Assembly: GCA_029262775.1 (NCBI GenBank)
Contig: JAJCYR010000021.1
Span: 22,189-86,188 of the forward strand
From: Bacteroidota bacterium
GTDB lineage: Bacteria > Bacteroidota > Rhodothermia > Rhodothermales > UBA10348
Reading direction: 5' to 3'
DNA length: 64,000 bases
The notes below the pieces were generated by a model that saw only the letters and a program-made list of their open reading frames with translations, was not told where the DNA came from and ran no database searches. Shown piece by piece: positions 26,260 through 36,565 of this stretch. The position numbers were made by a program, and so were the translations under genes. Position 1 is the first letter of the stretch. Each line of letters opens with the position of its first letter.

Positions 26260-28899
26260 ATGAGCGACGCACCGGACAAAATGGTATACCACTTCGGTGG
26301 TTCACGCACAGATGGCGACAAGAGCCTCAAGGCACTTCTGGGCGGAAAGGGAGCAAACCTGGCGGAAATGAGCTCAATCGGCCTTCCGGTGCCTCCCGGC
26401 TTTACCATCAGCACGGAGGCATGCAAGTTCTATAGCGACAATCACCACGAGTGGCCTGACGGACTGGATGCCCAGGTAGCCACGGGCGTAAAGCACATCG
26501 AAGAGGCCATGAGTGCCGGATTCGGGGACGCACGGCGGCCTCTGCTCGTTTCCGTGCGTTCGGGGGCGGCCGTTTCCATGCCGGGCATGATGGATACGGT
26601 ACTCAACCTCGGCCTCAACGATGAGGCCGTGGAGGGACTGGCGAAGCATACTGGCAATCCGCGGTTTGCCTACGATGCCTACCGGCGCTTCATTGACATG
26701 TTTGGTGATGTGGTCATGGGTGTCGGGCACCAGCACTTTGAACAGGCCATTGAGAAGCTGAAGGAAGAGCGTGGGGTGAAAAACGATGTCGACCTCTCGA
26801 CCGATGACCTCATGCTGCTGGTGGATCGATACAAAGCCATTTACCGCAAGCACACCGGGTTCATGTTTCCGGATGACCCGCGCGTGCAGTTGAAACTGTC
26901 CATCAATGCCGTGTTCGGATCGTGGGACAGTGATCGCGCGGTCAAGTATCGGTCCATCAACAAAATCCAGGGGCTGGTGGGAACGGCTGTAAACGTGCAG
27001 GCGATGGTCTTTGGCAACATGGGCCAGAATTCAGGCACCGGCGTGCTGTTCACGCGGAACCCGTCGACGGGTGAGAATAAGCTCTACGGCGAGTTCCTGG
27101 TCAACGCCCAGGGCGAAGACGTGGTAGCCGGGATCCGGACGCCGGAAGACATTTCCCAGATGGCCAGCGAGTTTCCTGCCGCCTATAAACAACTCGTGCA
27201 GGTTACTCACAGGCTCGAAGCCCACTACCGGAATATGCAGGATATCGAGTTCACCGTCCAGGACGGTGAACTGTTCATTCTCCAGACCAGAAACGGAAAA
27301 AGGACTGGTACGGCGGCTGTAAAGATTGCTGTCGATCTGGTAGATGAGAAGGTGGTGTCGACGACCGATGCCGTACGCGACCTTGTGGAACCCGGGCATC
27401 TGGATCAGCTGCTGCATCCAGGGTTCAAAGATCCGAACGCCTACAGGGAGTCGGTTATTGCAAAAGGGCTTCCTGCATCGCCCGGAGCCGCAGTCGGTAA
27501 GGTGGTTTTCTCGGCCGAAGCCGCTGAAGTCGCGGCAGAAAAGGGGGAGGATGTCCTTCTGGTCCGTATTGAGACGAGTCCCGAGGACGTCGGCGGTATG
27601 AACGCGGCCAAAGGAATTCTGACCTCCCGCGGTGGCATGACCTCGCACGCGGCTGTCGTGGCGCGTGGCTGGGGCAAGCCGTGCGTTGCGGGCTGTGATG
27701 AGATTGTGATCAATTACAAGGCCCAAAACTTCACCAACGGCGAAGTTACTGTCAAAGAGGGTGATTGGTTATCTATCAACGGCACGACAGGTGAGATTGT
27801 GCTTGGGGCCCAGGAACTGGTGGAGCCCAAGCTCACGGGTGACTTTGCCCGGTTCATGAAATGGGTCGATGCCGAGCGGACCATGAAGGTTCGCACCAAT
27901 GCAGATTCGCCGGCCGATGCGGCGAAGGCCCTTGAGTTTGGTGCGGAGGGCATTGGCTTGTGTCGCACGGAGCACATGTTCTTCGAAGGTGAGCGGATTG
28001 ACCGTGTTCGCGAGATGATTCTGGCCGAAACCGAAGAGGAGCGCCGCGCGGCGCTGGGCAAACTGTTGCCGTTCCAGAAGGAAGATTTCATTGGCATATT
28101 CCGGGTCATGGCCGGCAAGCCGGTGACCGTACGTCTGCTCGACCCACCACTTCATGAGTTCCTCCCGCATGGCGACGAGGAAGCGCAGGAAATGGCTCAA
28201 AAAATGGGTGTGTCGCTCGACGTCGTAAAGGCAAAAATTGCATTCCTGGCCGAATTCAATCCCATGTTGGGACACCGCGGTTGCCGGCTGGGGATTACGT
28301 ACCCGGAAATCACAGAAATGCAGACACGGGCCATTCTGGAAGCTGCCGTGGAGCTCGATCAGGAGGGCGTGAGCGTACTGCCGGAAATCATGGTGCCCCT
28401 GATTGGTACGGTCGAGGAGTTTGCCAATCAGAAAGCGGTGATCACGAGGACGGCAGACGACGTATTCGGCGAGAAGGGTCATACGGTGGCCTACCTGGTC
28501 GGAACCATGATCGAGATTCCACGGGCGGCCCTGACAGCCCACGAAATTGCGGTGGAGGCAGAGTTCTTCTCCTTCGGAACGAATGATCTCACGCAGATGA
28601 CGTTCGGGTACTCCCGTGATGACGCGGGTAAGTTCCTGCCGACGTACGTGGATCGTAAGATCCTCCCGGAAGATCCGTTCCAGTCACTCGATGTGTCGGG
28701 CGTTGGACAGCTCGTTCAGATGGGCACGGAACGGGGTCGCGAGGGCCGTCCCGGTCTGAAGGTGGGCATCTGCGGTGAACACGGCGGAGATCCCCGCTCG
28801 GTTCATTTCTGTCATGCTGTTGGTATGGACTATGTCTCCTGCTCCCCATTCCGGGTGCCCATTGCCCGGCTCGCTGCCGCACAGGCTGCCCTTTCGTGA
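26260..28899 (+). CDS. ppdK: Pyruvate, phosphate dikinase
   Basis: Interconverts pyruvate, ATP and phosphate with phosphoenolpyruvate, AMP and pyrophosphate. The 879-residue protein matches full-length PPDK. The N-terminal nucleotide-binding domain has [20 protein letters not shown] and [15 protein letters not shown]. The phosphohistidine domain has [19 protein letters not shown] (His463). The C-terminal TIM barrel carries [20 protein letters not shown] and ends with the catalytic cysteine in [10 protein letters not shown] (Cys861). I chose the ATG at 26260, where family similarity begins; the open frame upstream runs through topA on the opposite strand and is not coding. A strong hairpin follows the stop. 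Confidence 0.97.
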   Translation: MSDAPDKMVYHFGGSRTDGDKSLKALLGGKGANLAEMSSIGLPVPPGFTISTEACKFYSDNHHEWPDGLDAQVATGVKHIEEAMSAGFGDARRPLLVSVRSGAAVSMPGMMDTVLNLGLNDEAVEGLAKHTGNPRFAYDAYRRFIDMFGDVVMGVGHQHFEQAIEKLKEERGVKNDVDLSTDDLMLLVDRYKAIYRKHTGFMFPDDPRVQLKLSINAVFGSWDSDRAVKYRSINKIQGLVGTAVNVQAMVFGNMGQNSGTGVLFTRNPSTGENKLYGEFLVNAQGEDVVAGIRTPEDISQMASEFPAAYKQLVQVTHRLEAHYRNMQDIEFTVQDGELFILQTRNGKRTGTAAVKIAVDLVDEKVVSTTDAVRDLVEPGHLDQLLHPGFKDPNAYRESVIAKGLPASPGAAVGKVVFSAEAAEVAAEKGEDVLLVRIETSPEDVGGMNAAKGILTSRGGMTSHAAVVARGWGKPCVAGCDEIVINYKAQNFTNGEVTVKEGDWLSINGTTGEIVLGAQELVEPKLTGDFARFMKWVDAERTMKVRTNADSPADAAKALEFGAEGIGLCRTEHMFFEGERIDRVREMILAETEEERRAALGKLLPFQKEDFIGIFRVMAGKPVTVRLLDPPLHEFLPHGDEEAQEMAQKMGVSLDVVKAKIAFLAEFNPMLGHRGCRLGITYPEITEMQTRAILEAAVELDQEGVSVLPEIMVPLIGTVEEFANQKAVITRTADDVFGEKGHTVAYLVGTMIEIPRAALTAHEIAVEAEFFSFGTNDLTQMTFGYSRDDAGKFLPTYVDRKILPEDPFQSLDVSGVGQLVQMGTERGREGRPGLKVGICGEHGGDPRSVHFCHAVGMDYVSCSPFRVPIARLAAAQAALS

Positions 28900-28910
28900 A
28901 GTACGCAACC

Positions 28911-28943
28911 GGCCGCGCCGTGGTGAAACACCACGGCGCGGCC
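28911..28943 (+). terminator. Perfect 15-bp hairpin after ppdK
   Basis: GGCCGCGCCGTGGTG (28911-28925) and its exact reverse complement (28929-28943) are separated only by AAA. The stem is very G+C-rich. It lies 11 bp after the ppdK stop and 44 bp before the next start. No T tract follows, so it may act as a partial terminator or a 3'-end stabiliser rather than a classic intrinsic terminator. Confidence 0.6.
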
Positions 28944-28987
28944 GCCGTCTACGTTCTGAGTATCATCATAGAGGGCACAGAACAACC

Positions 28988-29317
28988 ATGACCGACAAAA
29001 GCAGAAGTGACGCATTCGAAGTCGCCTTCGCTGCATTCCAGAAACTGTCTACCGAAGAGAAGGCCACCTTCCTCGTCGAAACGGTAGTGGGAACGGTGGT
29101 AACGGGTCTGGAGGAAGCCTCAGAGGCCGTTGCAGAGGCTGTCCGCCGCGCAGCGGAGTCGTGTTCTGCACAGAGTGCGGACGCGTCCGGTGAGGAAAAA
29201 AAGGCCGGCGGCAAGGAGACCCGCGGAGAGGCGGCCGGCGGCGAGGCCGCATCGTCGGGAGAGAAAACCGGACAGGACGAAGCCGGACAGGACGATCGCG
29301 AAAGCAGTTCGTCCTGA
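28988..29317 (+). CDS. Hypothetical small acidic protein with disordered tail
   Basis: A 109-residue protein I do not recognise. Residues ~1-55 look helical (FEVAFAAFQKLSTEEKATFL, then a small-residue segment VETVVGTVVTGLEEASEAVA). The second half is low-complexity Gly/Glu/Lys/Ser/Ala and likely disordered. There is no signal peptide or clear membrane span. The start is taken at the ATG preceded by a purine-rich stretch (gagggcacagaacaacc). It overlaps the next small gene by one base (TGATG), so the two form a translational pair between ppdK and lon. Confidence 0.6.
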   Translation: MTDKSRSDAFEVAFAAFQKLSTEEKATFLVETVVGTVVTGLEEASEAVAEAVRRAAESCSAQSADASGEEKKAGGKETRGEAAGGEAASSGEKTGQDEAGQDDRESSSS

Positions 29318-29583
29318 TGGCTTCGCACGGCCGTGATGAATCCGGTGAACAAGCGTCCCGCCGAGGGCCGCAGCGTTCTGTTTTGCCGAACGAACTCAAT
29401 CTTCTGGGTCGTGCCGTCTACGTGGCGGGCACCGTGTTGGGACTTGCTGCGCGGACGGCGGGGTTCGCGCTGGGGAGCGCCCAGTCCATCTGGGAAGCAT
29501 CGGAGCGCGCGTTCCACGCCGGATTGGACGAAAGTGTGGAAGATGCCCGGATCATTGAGGAAGTAGACCGGGATCAGACCTGA
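29317..29583 (+). CDS. Hypothetical small protein with hydrophobic Gly/Ala-rich helix
   Basis: An 88-residue protein of unknown function. A polar N-terminal third is followed by a hydrophobic Gly/Ala-rich stretch (LGRAVYVAGTVLGLAARTAG, then FALGSAQSIW) that could be a membrane-associated or packing helix, and an acidic tail. Coupled to the upstream gene by a one-base overlap. Its last 10 bp overlap the 3' end of lon on the other strand. Reality is supported by the coupled start and by coding-like composition, not by homology. Confidence 0.58.
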   Translation: MASHGRDESGEQASRRGPQRSVLPNELNLLGRAVYVAGTVLGLAARTAGFALGSAQSIWEASERAFHAGLDESVEDARIIEEVDRDQT

Positions 29584-32036
29584 TTTTTCTGGTGGTCCGG
29601 TACGTGAAAGTACGTTTGGGGATTCTTGATCGGGCGCTTGAGCAGTGTATGCTCCAGTACGTCTTCCATCCTGTGCACATAGAAAACAGCGAGTCCGCGA
29701 AGCGAGGACGCCTTGATTTCCTCTACATCTTTCCGGTTTTTCTCGGGTAGTATGACCTTCTTGATTCCGGCCCGTTTGGCAGCCAGGACTTTTTCCTTGA
29801 TGCCGCCGACCGGGAGGACCAGACCCCGAAGTGTGATTTCACCCGTCATGGCCACATTATGTCGCACCCGGCGTTGCGTATAGATGGAAATGATGGCTGT
29901 CATCATGGCTACACCGGCCGATGGACCATCCTTTGGTATGGCACCGGCTGGCACGTGGATATGCAGGTCCCAATGCTTGAACGCGTCGGGCGGAATGGAC
30001 CAGTCCTGGGCGTTGCTCTTCACGTAGGAAAGGGCGGCCTGCGCCGATTCCTTCATGACCTCGCCCAATTGTCCGGTGAGGATCATGCGGCCTGATCCGC
30101 GGGAAACAGATGCCTCAATGAACAGGATATCGCCTCCGACTGGCGTCCATGCCAAGCCAGTGGCTACGCCGGGTACCTCTGTCCGCTCGGCCGTGTCTGA
30201 AAAATGCTTGCGGGCCCGAAGATAGGTCTCGATGTCCGGCTCGTCCACGTTCTCACCCGTGGACTCCTCTGTCGCGACCCGCTTGGCCACACCACGGGCA
30301 ACAGACCCGATGGTGCGTTCCAGTTGCCGCACCCCCGACTCCCGCGTGTAGCCGTCTATAACGAGTTTGAGCGCCTTGTCGGTGATTTTGAACTGCCCGT
30401 TGGCCAGGCCGTTGCGCTCACGTTGACGCGGCACGAGATATTGCTTGGCGATGGCCAGTTTTTCCTCCTGGGTGTAGCCCGTTATTTCAATCATTTCCAT
30501 GCGATCCCGAAGTGGGGTAGGAATCATCTCCAGATAGTTGGCCGTGGCAATGAAGAGTACCTTCGACAGATCATAGTCCAGTTCCAGGTAGTGATCATTG
30601 AAGGCATGGTTCTGTTCCGGATCGAGCACCTCAAGAAGGGCCGACGATGGGTCTCCCCGAAAGTCATTGCCCAGCTTGTCGACCTCGTCGAGCATGAACA
30701 CGGGATTCGCCGTTCCGGCCTTCTTCATGCCCTGGATAATGCGGCCCGGAAGGGCGCCGACGTATGTGCGCCGGTGTCCCCGAATCTCAGCTTCATCGCG
30801 AACGCCGCCCAAGCTCATGCGGACGAATTCCCGTCCCAGAGCCCGGGCAATGCTCTTTCCGAGACTGGTTTTGCCGACCCCGGGAGGACCGTGGAAGCAC
30901 AGGATGGGCGCCTTCATGTCTCCCTTCAGCTTCAACACGGCCAGGTGTTCGAGTATTCGCCGTTTTACCTGTTCCAGGCCATAATGGTCTTCATCGAGTA
31001 CAGTCGACGCCCGTTTGATGTCGAGTTTGTCTGTCGAATAGTGCTGCCATGGAATATCCAGAATCCAATCAATGTAATTGCGGGTCACCGCGTAATCGGG
31101 TGAGGCCGGATTGGACCGGGCCAGCCGTTCCAATTCCTTTTCGGCCGCGGCAAATACGTGTTCAGGCACCTCTTTTTCTTCCAGGCGCTGACGCAATTCA
31201 GATACTTCTCCCGCGGTGCCTTCTCCTTCACCCAGTTCGTCCTGGATGGCCTTCATCTGCTGGCGCAGCAGGTACTCGCGCTGCTGCTGGTCCACATCCG
31301 TCTTGACACGTGTGCGGATTTCCTCGGATAGCTGAAGGACCTGCAGCTCCTGGTTGAGATGATCCATGACCAGCTCGGCCCGCTCAATGAGGGGTACTGT
31401 TTCGAGCAGTTCCTGCTTGTCTTCGACCTCAATCTGCAGATTCGATGCAATGAAATGGATCAGGAACGTTGGCGAATCAATATTCTGGATGGCATAGGCC
31501 GCTTCACTGGGGAGATTGGGTGACAGACTCACAATCTGGATGGCGAGCTCCTTGATGGAGCGGATACGCGCTTCCAGTTCCACGTGACCATCGGGAGCAT
31601 CTTCCGCCACGGCGGAGACCTGGGCTGTGAAATACGGCTCTTCCTGGACATATTCCGTCACCCGGAATCGTCGTTTTCCCTGGATCACGATGGACTTGCT
31701 TCCATCGGGCATTTTGATGAGCTTCAGGATGCTGGCGACGGTTCCGAAATTGTAGAGGTCCGCCGGGGATGGATTTTCCGTTTCTGTACTGCGCTGGGCC
31801 ACAACACCAATGGTGCGGTCTTCACCAAAAGCGTCCTTGACCAGTTTCAGCGAGGTATCGCGCCCTACGGTGATGGGAAGGACCACACCGGGAAAAAGAA
31901 CGGTATTACGAAGCGTCAGAATGGGGAGCACGTCCGGAATTTCGGACGTGCTCATCTCTTTCTCTTCGTCTGCCGTCGGAAGGGGAATGCTCTGTTCGGG
32001 ATCGTCGTCGACGACAAGGATGAGGTCCTGGGGCAT
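29574..32036 (-). CDS. lon: ATP-dependent protease Lon
   Basis: Cytoplasmic AAA+ serine protease degrading damaged and regulatory proteins. The 820-residue protein has the LonA layout: N-terminal substrate domain ([20 protein letters not shown]), long helical region, and AAA+ module with Walker [14 protein letters not shown] near residue 380 and Walker [13 protein letters not shown]. The protease domain has catalytic Ser706 in [11 protein letters not shown] and Lys749 in [14 protein letters not shown], spaced as in E. coli Lon. The ATG at 32036 is followed by a short acidic leader; further upstream in-frame starts lack support. The 95-bp gap after the kinase gene could hold its own promoter. 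Confidence 0.96.
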   Translation of the reverse strand: MPQDLILVVDDDPEQSIPLPTADEEKEMSTSEIPDVLPILTLRNTVLFPGVVLPITVGRDTSLKLVKDAFGEDRTIGVVAQRSTETENPSPADLYNFGTVASILKLIKMPDGSKSIVIQGKRRFRVTEYVQEEPYFTAQVSAVAEDAPDGHVELEARIRSIKELAIQIVSLSPNLPSEAAYAIQNIDSPTFLIHFIASNLQIEVEDKQELLETVPLIERAELVMDHLNQELQVLQLSEEIRTRVKTDVDQQQREYLLRQQMKAIQDELGEGEGTAGEVSELRQRLEEKEVPEHVFAAAEKELERLARSNPASPDYAVTRNYIDWILDIPWQHYSTDKLDIKRASTVLDEDHYGLEQVKRRILEHLAVLKLKGDMKAPILCFHGPPGVGKTSLGKSIARALGREFVRMSLGGVRDEAEIRGHRRTYVGALPGRIIQGMKKAGTANPVFMLDEVDKLGNDFRGDPSSALLEVLDPEQNHAFNDHYLELDYDLSKVLFIATANYLEMIPTPLRDRMEMIEITGYTQEEKLAIAKQYLVPRQRERNGLANGQFKITDKALKLVIDGYTRESGVRQLERTIGSVARGVAKRVATEESTGENVDEPDIETYLRARKHFSDTAERTEVPGVATGLAWTPVGGDILFIEASVSRGSGRMILTGQLGEVMKESAQAALSYVKSNAQDWSIPPDAFKHWDLHIHVPAGAIPKDGPSAGVAMMTAIISIYTQRRVRHNVAMTGEITLRGLVLPVGGIKEKVLAAKRAGIKKVILPEKNRKDVEEIKASSLRGLAVFYVHRMEDVLEHTLLKRPIKNPQTYFHVPDHQKNQV

Positions 32037-32131
32037 GTGTACTCGCAATTCTCTGAAGGAGGAAGGTTGGATCCAAGGGGAGGGCAAAAACCACGCCAAA
32101 CCCGGTGTACTGACACAATGGCGGTCGCGAA

Positions 32132-33568
32132 TCAGACCAGATCCGAGATTGCCTCTATAAGGTCGTCAATTTTGAACGGTTTTGTGAGTACGCGTTTGAT
32201 GACCAGCTGGTCCACCGAAAGGTCGGTATCGCCCGTGAGCAGTACGATCTGGATATTCGGCCATTTTGTATGGACCCTCTGCGCGAAATCGCGGCCGGAC
32301 ATCTCGGGCATACCCTGGTCGGTGAAAATCAGGTCCACGGCGTGTTTACCGAGTATACGCAGCCCTTCATGACCGGAAGAAGCAGTGCGAACCTCATAGC
32401 CACGAAGCCCCAACAGCTTCGATACGACATTCCGGACCATCGCTTCGTCATCCACAACAAGAATGGAGGCGGCACCTTTCGCTGCTGCAGATGCGTCATG
32501 AACGAGCGCGGGTGTGGCATGGATTCCTGGACCGGACTCGGGGCTGTCCGCCAATGCCACCGGGAACGAAAGGGTAAAAATCGACCCCTTGCCGGGCGTA
32601 GACTCCACGGAAATAGCGCCGTCGTGCTCTCGCACAATACCGGTCGCAATGGAGAGTCCCATGCCTGTCCCGCGTTCTCCCTTGGTAGAGTACAGAGGTT
32701 CAAAAATTCGCGCACGCACCTCTTCGGTCATGCCCGTTCCAGAGTCCTGAACGTGCACACAGATCTGCTGACCGACACATTCTCCCCACACGGACAGTTC
32801 ACCGCCCTCCGGCATGGCATGGACGGCGTTCAGTATCAGATTCACGAACACGTCGCGAAGTTCAGACGCTGCTCCGTGAATGGGCGGTAGTTCAGGAACC
32901 CGCATGCCAAAAGAAATGGCAATTCCCCGCCGGCGGGGCTCGTTGTACCAGTAGGGCCGGGTGAATGTCATGCAATCCATGAGCAGTGCCCGCATGTCCA
33001 CGATCCCGAACGTATTTCTCGACTCCTGTCGGATGTATTTCTGAACCTTGTTGATCAGTTCTGCACCGTCCGAGGCAGCCTGTTCAATGGTTGACACGTG
33101 CATAAAGGCTCTCTCCGCACCCTCCGGATCTTCGTGGCGCCACAGCTCAAGATGCCCAAGAATACCACTGAGCAGGTTATTGAAATCGTGGGCCATTCCC
33201 ATCGTCATGCGACCCAGTGTTTCCATCCGGTGACGCTCGGTATGGCTCTCGGTCCACGTCGTGGGTTCGACGAGGAGTTCGCCCGTGATGGCAACAGCGT
33301 GACCCTGTTCTGACGCCACGGGAACGAAATGAAGGAGAAGCGGCAGAGGCTCGTCGCGACCTGGCCGGTCCACGAGGAACAGCGCATGCGTGACCAATGT
33401 GCCACCAACGGCTTCCTGAATATTGCGCGCGGCCGTTTCATGGTCTCCTTCCTGCAGGTGTGTCCACGGATCGTCCGAGGCACCCAAAACACCTTTCCAG
33501 GCCCGGTTGCGGAAGTTGATCTGCCCATGGGCATCTGCCGTAGCAACAAGAAGTTCCGGTTCTATCAT
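32132..33568 (-). CDS. Hybrid sensor histidine kinase with C-terminal receiver domain (soluble, NtrB-like)
   Basis: A 478-residue cytoplasmic signalling protein. The N-terminal ~100 residues look PAS-like (ELLVATADAHGQINFRNRAW). The dimerisation/phosphorylation helix has His127 in MGMAHDFNNLLSGILGHLEL, the NtrB-type H-box. The ATPase domain shows the N box LRDVFVNLILNAVHAM, DSGTGM, and F/G2 boxes IFEPLYSTKGERGTGMGLSI. A receiver domain follows (SILVVDDEAMVRN), with phospho-acceptor Asp417 in DLIFTDQGMPEMSG and the conserved LTKPF lysine. No membrane spans. I prefer the ATG at 33568; an earlier start would run into the divergent gene. No DNA-binding partner is adjacent. Confidence 0.92.
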   Translation of the reverse strand: MIEPELLVATADAHGQINFRNRAWKGVLGASDDPWTHLQEGDHETAARNIQEAVGGTLVTHALFLVDRPGRDEPLPLLLHFVPVASEQGHAVAITGELLVEPTTWTESHTERHRMETLGRMTMGMAHDFNNLLSGILGHLELWRHEDPEGAERAFMHVSTIEQAASDGAELINKVQKYIRQESRNTFGIVDMRALLMDCMTFTRPYWYNEPRRRGIAISFGMRVPELPPIHGAASELRDVFVNLILNAVHAMPEGGELSVWGECVGQQICVHVQDSGTGMTEEVRARIFEPLYSTKGERGTGMGLSIATGIVREHDGAISVESTPGKGSIFTLSFPVALADSPESGPGIHATPALVHDASAAAKGAASILVVDDEAMVRNVVSKLLGLRGYEVRTASSGHEGLRILGKHAVDLIFTDQGMPEMSGRDFAQRVHTKWPNIQIVLLTGDTDLSVDQLVIKRVLTKPFKIDDLIEAISDLV

Positions 33569-33636
33569 GCGCTGGGCATCCAATCTGGGTTCAAAAATCT
33601 GTACCTTCCACGTACTTGCATCAGTACGAAAATACA

Positions 33637-35019
33637 ATGTGGCACAACAGTATCCTTGAAACGATCGGAAACACTCCCCTCATTCGTCTCAATCGGGTCA
33701 CGGCCGGCTGTCCCTGCACGGTCCTGGCCAAGGTGGAATATTTCAATCCCGGACTGTCGGTGAAGGACAGAATTGGTCTGTCCATGATTGAGGCTGCCGA
33801 GCAGGCGGGCGATCTGAAGCCGGGCGGCACGATTGTGGAAGGCACGAGTGGCAATACCGGCACGGGTCTGGCCCTCGTATCCATCGCCAAAGGGTACCGG
33901 TGCATTTTTACGACCACCGACAAACAGAGCCAGGAGAAGGTGGATGTGCTGCGTGCCATGGGCGCAGAAGTCCTGGTTTGCCCGACGAACGTCGCGCCCG
34001 ATGATCCGAGGTCCTATTACAGCGTGGCGCGCCGTCTGGCCGATGAAATCCCCGGAGCGGTCTACCTCAACCAATACGACAACCCGGCCAATGCACAGGC
34101 CCATTATGAATCGACCGGCCCGGAATTGTGGGAGCAGACCGAGAGAAAGATTACGCACTTCATTGCAACGGCAGGGACCGGGGGTACCATCTCGGGGACA
34201 TCCAGATACCTGAAAGAGAGGAATCCTGACATCAAAGTCATAGGAGTCGACACCTACGGGTCCGTGTACCACAAATACTTCTTCACGCGCGAGTTTGATG
34301 AATCGGAAATCTATCCGTACGTGACGGAGGGGGCAGGGGAGGACATCCTCGCCGAAAACATGGATTTCGACGGGCTGGATGATTACACGCGCGCCACGGA
34401 CAAGGAAACCATGCTCATGACACGCCGTCTGGCGCGTGAAGAAGGCCTGTTCGTGGGGCAGACTTGCGGGCTCGCCGTCGCGGGTACGCTCAAATGGATC
34501 GATGCCAACCGGGAGTCCCTCTCGGAAAAAGATCTTATTGTTGTACTGTTCCCGGATTCCGGTTTTCGCTATCTGTCGAAGACGTACAGCGACGCATGGA
34601 TGCGAAACAATGGTTTTCTGGAGGAGAGGCCGGAGCTGAGAGCCGCGCAGATCGGTGTCCGCTCCGCGCTGCGGTCTGTCGGTCCGGAGGAGACTCTGGG
34701 GCACGCCGTGGATATGATGGTTGAGGGAGGGGTGTCCCAGATTCCCGTCCTGGACGGTGACAACGTCGTCGGCAGTCTGACCGAAAATGATATCCTGACC
34801 CGACTCGTGCGAAATCCTGGTGCGCGTGACCAGTTGGTCGGGGAGAACATGGGCCCCCCTCTGCCCGTTGTGGGGCCGGAAACACCGTTGGAAGGACTGA
34901 CGAGGCATCTGAGCACGCCCCCGGGGGCGGTACTGGTTCGGCACGATTCCGCATGGCAGATCATAACGAAAAGCGACGTCATTGAGGCGCTCTCACAACA
35001 AACAACGTCAAAGGCATGA
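33637..35019 (+). CDS. Cystathionine beta-synthase (PLP enzyme with CBS-domain pair)
   Basis: PLP-dependent beta-replacement enzyme of 460 residues. Signatures are ETIGNTPLIRLNR at the start, the PLP lysine in NPGLSVKDRIG (Lys43), the SGNTG loop (71-75) and ATAGTGGTISGTSRYLKE. TTTDKQSQEKVDVLRAMGAE and the long CBS-type insertion match cystathionine beta-synthase better than cysteine synthase. The C-terminal ~125 residues are two CBS modules (LGHAVDMMVEGGVSQIPVLD, GSLTENDILTRLV), which usually bind adenosyl ligands. No N-terminal haem region is present. I take the ATG at 33637; seven more upstream codons are possible. The stop overlaps the next start (ATGA). Confidence 0.9.
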   Translation: MWHNSILETIGNTPLIRLNRVTAGCPCTVLAKVEYFNPGLSVKDRIGLSMIEAAEQAGDLKPGGTIVEGTSGNTGTGLALVSIAKGYRCIFTTTDKQSQEKVDVLRAMGAEVLVCPTNVAPDDPRSYYSVARRLADEIPGAVYLNQYDNPANAQAHYESTGPELWEQTERKITHFIATAGTGGTISGTSRYLKERNPDIKVIGVDTYGSVYHKYFFTREFDESEIYPYVTEGAGEDILAENMDFDGLDDYTRATDKETMLMTRRLAREEGLFVGQTCGLAVAGTLKWIDANRESLSEKDLIVVLFPDSGFRYLSKTYSDAWMRNNGFLEERPELRAAQIGVRSALRSVGPEETLGHAVDMMVEGGVSQIPVLDGDNVVGSLTENDILTRLVRNPGARDQLVGENMGPPLPVVGPETPLEGLTRHLSTPPGAVLVRHDSAWQIITKSDVIEALSQQTTSKA

Positions 35020-35345
35020 GCAAAGACAAACGGGAAGAACCGGTACCACCCGGCAAACAGATCAATATTGAGCTTTCGGAAGACACGGCCGAAGGTATTT
35101 ATTCGAATCTCGTTATGCTGGCACACTCATCCGAAGAATTCATACTGGATTTCATTCGTGTCATGCCGGGTGTGCCCAAAGCGCGGGTCAAGAGTCGCAT
35201 TATTGTGACACCTCAGCATGCCAAGCGGCTCCTGCACGCGTTGGCCGAAAACATTGACCGTTTTGAGCAGTCCCACGGAGAAATTGACGAGTCGCGCGCC
35301 CAGAGTCCGGCAGTACACTTCGGCGTACCGGGAGGAGAAGCCTGA
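35016..35345 (+). CDS. DUF3467 family protein
   Basis: A 109-residue cytoplasmic protein of the DUF3467 type: QINIELSEDTAEGIYSNLVM, FILDFIRVMPGVPKARVKSR and IIVTPQHAKRLLHALAENI are the usual conserved blocks. The family's function is unknown to me. It starts inside the stop of the cystathionine beta-synthase gene (ATGA), so the two are translationally coupled, and it ends 3 bp from the convergent LptF/G-type gene. Confidence 0.85.
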   Translation: MSKDKREEPVPPGKQINIELSEDTAEGIYSNLVMLAHSSEEFILDFIRVMPGVPKARVKSRIIVTPQHAKRLLHALAENIDRFEQSHGEIDESRAQSPAVHFGVPGGEA

Positions 35346-35348
35346 GCG

Positions 35349-36431
35349 CTACTTCCGGGTTCTCGCCAGAATGACCAGCCCCGCCACCAGAAACAGTGCG
35401 TGTGGAATAAGCACCGTCATGAGCGGCGAGAGGGTGCCGGCGAAACCGAACGGTTCCGCCAATTTCATGGCCGAGAGGTAGGAGAACGCAACAAACAGTG
35501 CAATTCCGACGCGAACCGCCTGTCCTCCGCGCCTGCGAACCGACGCAATGGGAACGGCCAGCAGCAACAGGATCAGGTGGGCAAACGGGTACAGAATGCG
35601 GGCGTAATAGGCGACGAGTGGGCGCTCGAGCCCGTTCGCCCCAGTGCGGCGCAGCGTTTCGATGTAATGGGCGGCGTCGGTCAGCGTCATGGCATCGACG
35701 TCACCGGTGGCCCGTGCCAGGTCACGGGGCGTTAGTGTGAGCACGGTGTCAATCCGGGCGACGCGGGTGCGGCTCTCTATCCCCGACGCATCGAACGTCA
35801 AAATGACAGGGTCACTCAGCCGCCAGATCAGGAGGGAGTCGACCCAGGTCATGCGGGGAGCATCGATGCGGCGCGTCAGGTGCGACCAGGAGGCATAGTC
35901 TTCGAGTGTCACATTGGTGGCCGTCCGTGAGCGGCGGTCGTAAAAGGAGACGCTCATCATACTGCTGGGACCGGTTTGACGGTGGATGAAGGAGCTTTCG
36001 ACCCGCCCGGCGCCATCGCGCGTGTATTCGAGTTCGAAGGCCAGCCGGGTACGATTGGATTCCGGCACGACCCAGCCGCCAACGTAAACGAGAGCGATCG
36101 TGAGCAGCAGGCCAACCATCAGGTAGGGTACCATGATCCGGTATATTGACACGCCAGAAGTCTGTAGGGAGGAGAGTTCGAGGTGCTGGGCGAGCCGGCC
36201 GGTCAGGAAGATGGCCGAAAGGAACAAGGCCAGTGGCGACGTGAGACGGATGATTTCTGGAACGTAACTGGGATAGTAGACGAGGAATACATCCCGCATG
36301 CTGGCTCCACTGTCCATGAAGTCATCAACGTACTCGACATAGTGGAGCACAATGAAAAACACGATCAGGCCTCCGACGAGAGCCACGTAGCCCTGAAGCA
36401 GGCGCTTGATGATATGCAGGTCGTAGGTCAT
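35349..36431 (-). CDS. LptF/LptG-type lipopolysaccharide export permease
   Basis: Inner-membrane subunit of the Lpt ABC exporter that extracts LPS towards LptC/LptA/LptD. The 360-residue protein has the YjgP/YjgQ plan. Two N-terminal membrane helices begin YDLHIIKRLLQGYVALVGGL, and PLALFLSAIFLTGRLAQHLE, a family-typical coupling segment, follows. Next come a periplasmic beta-rich domain (~140-270) and three C-terminal helices (PFAHLILLLLAVPIASVRRR). The ATG at 36431 is chosen because the family starts at the first membrane helix. Whether it is LptF or LptG cannot be decided; its partner is not nearby, but LptD is encoded at 38792-41371. Confidence 0.9.
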   Translation of the reverse strand: MTYDLHIIKRLLQGYVALVGGLIVFFIVLHYVEYVDDFMDSGASMRDVFLVYYPSYVPEIIRLTSPLALFLSAIFLTGRLAQHLELSSLQTSGVSIYRIMVPYLMVGLLLTIALVYVGGWVVPESNRTRLAFELEYTRDGAGRVESSFIHRQTGPSSMMSVSFYDRRSRTATNVTLEDYASWSHLTRRIDAPRMTWVDSLLIWRLSDPVILTFDASGIESRTRVARIDTVLTLTPRDLARATGDVDAMTLTDAAHYIETLRRTGANGLERPLVAYYARILYPFAHLILLLLAVPIASVRRRGGQAVRVGIALFVAFSYLSAMKLAEPFGFAGTLSPLMTVLIPHALFLVAGLVILARTRK

Positions 36432-36565
36432 CGCGTGCGCGAATGCGCGAATGAAAGAAACGGCGAATATGGGCGCTGCTCTGTGACGGCTTGTGCACCA
36501 TGTTGTCACACGATGTAGTTTCCGGTGCACTGAATGTTTGTATCAAAGTACGAAATCCGGAATCC

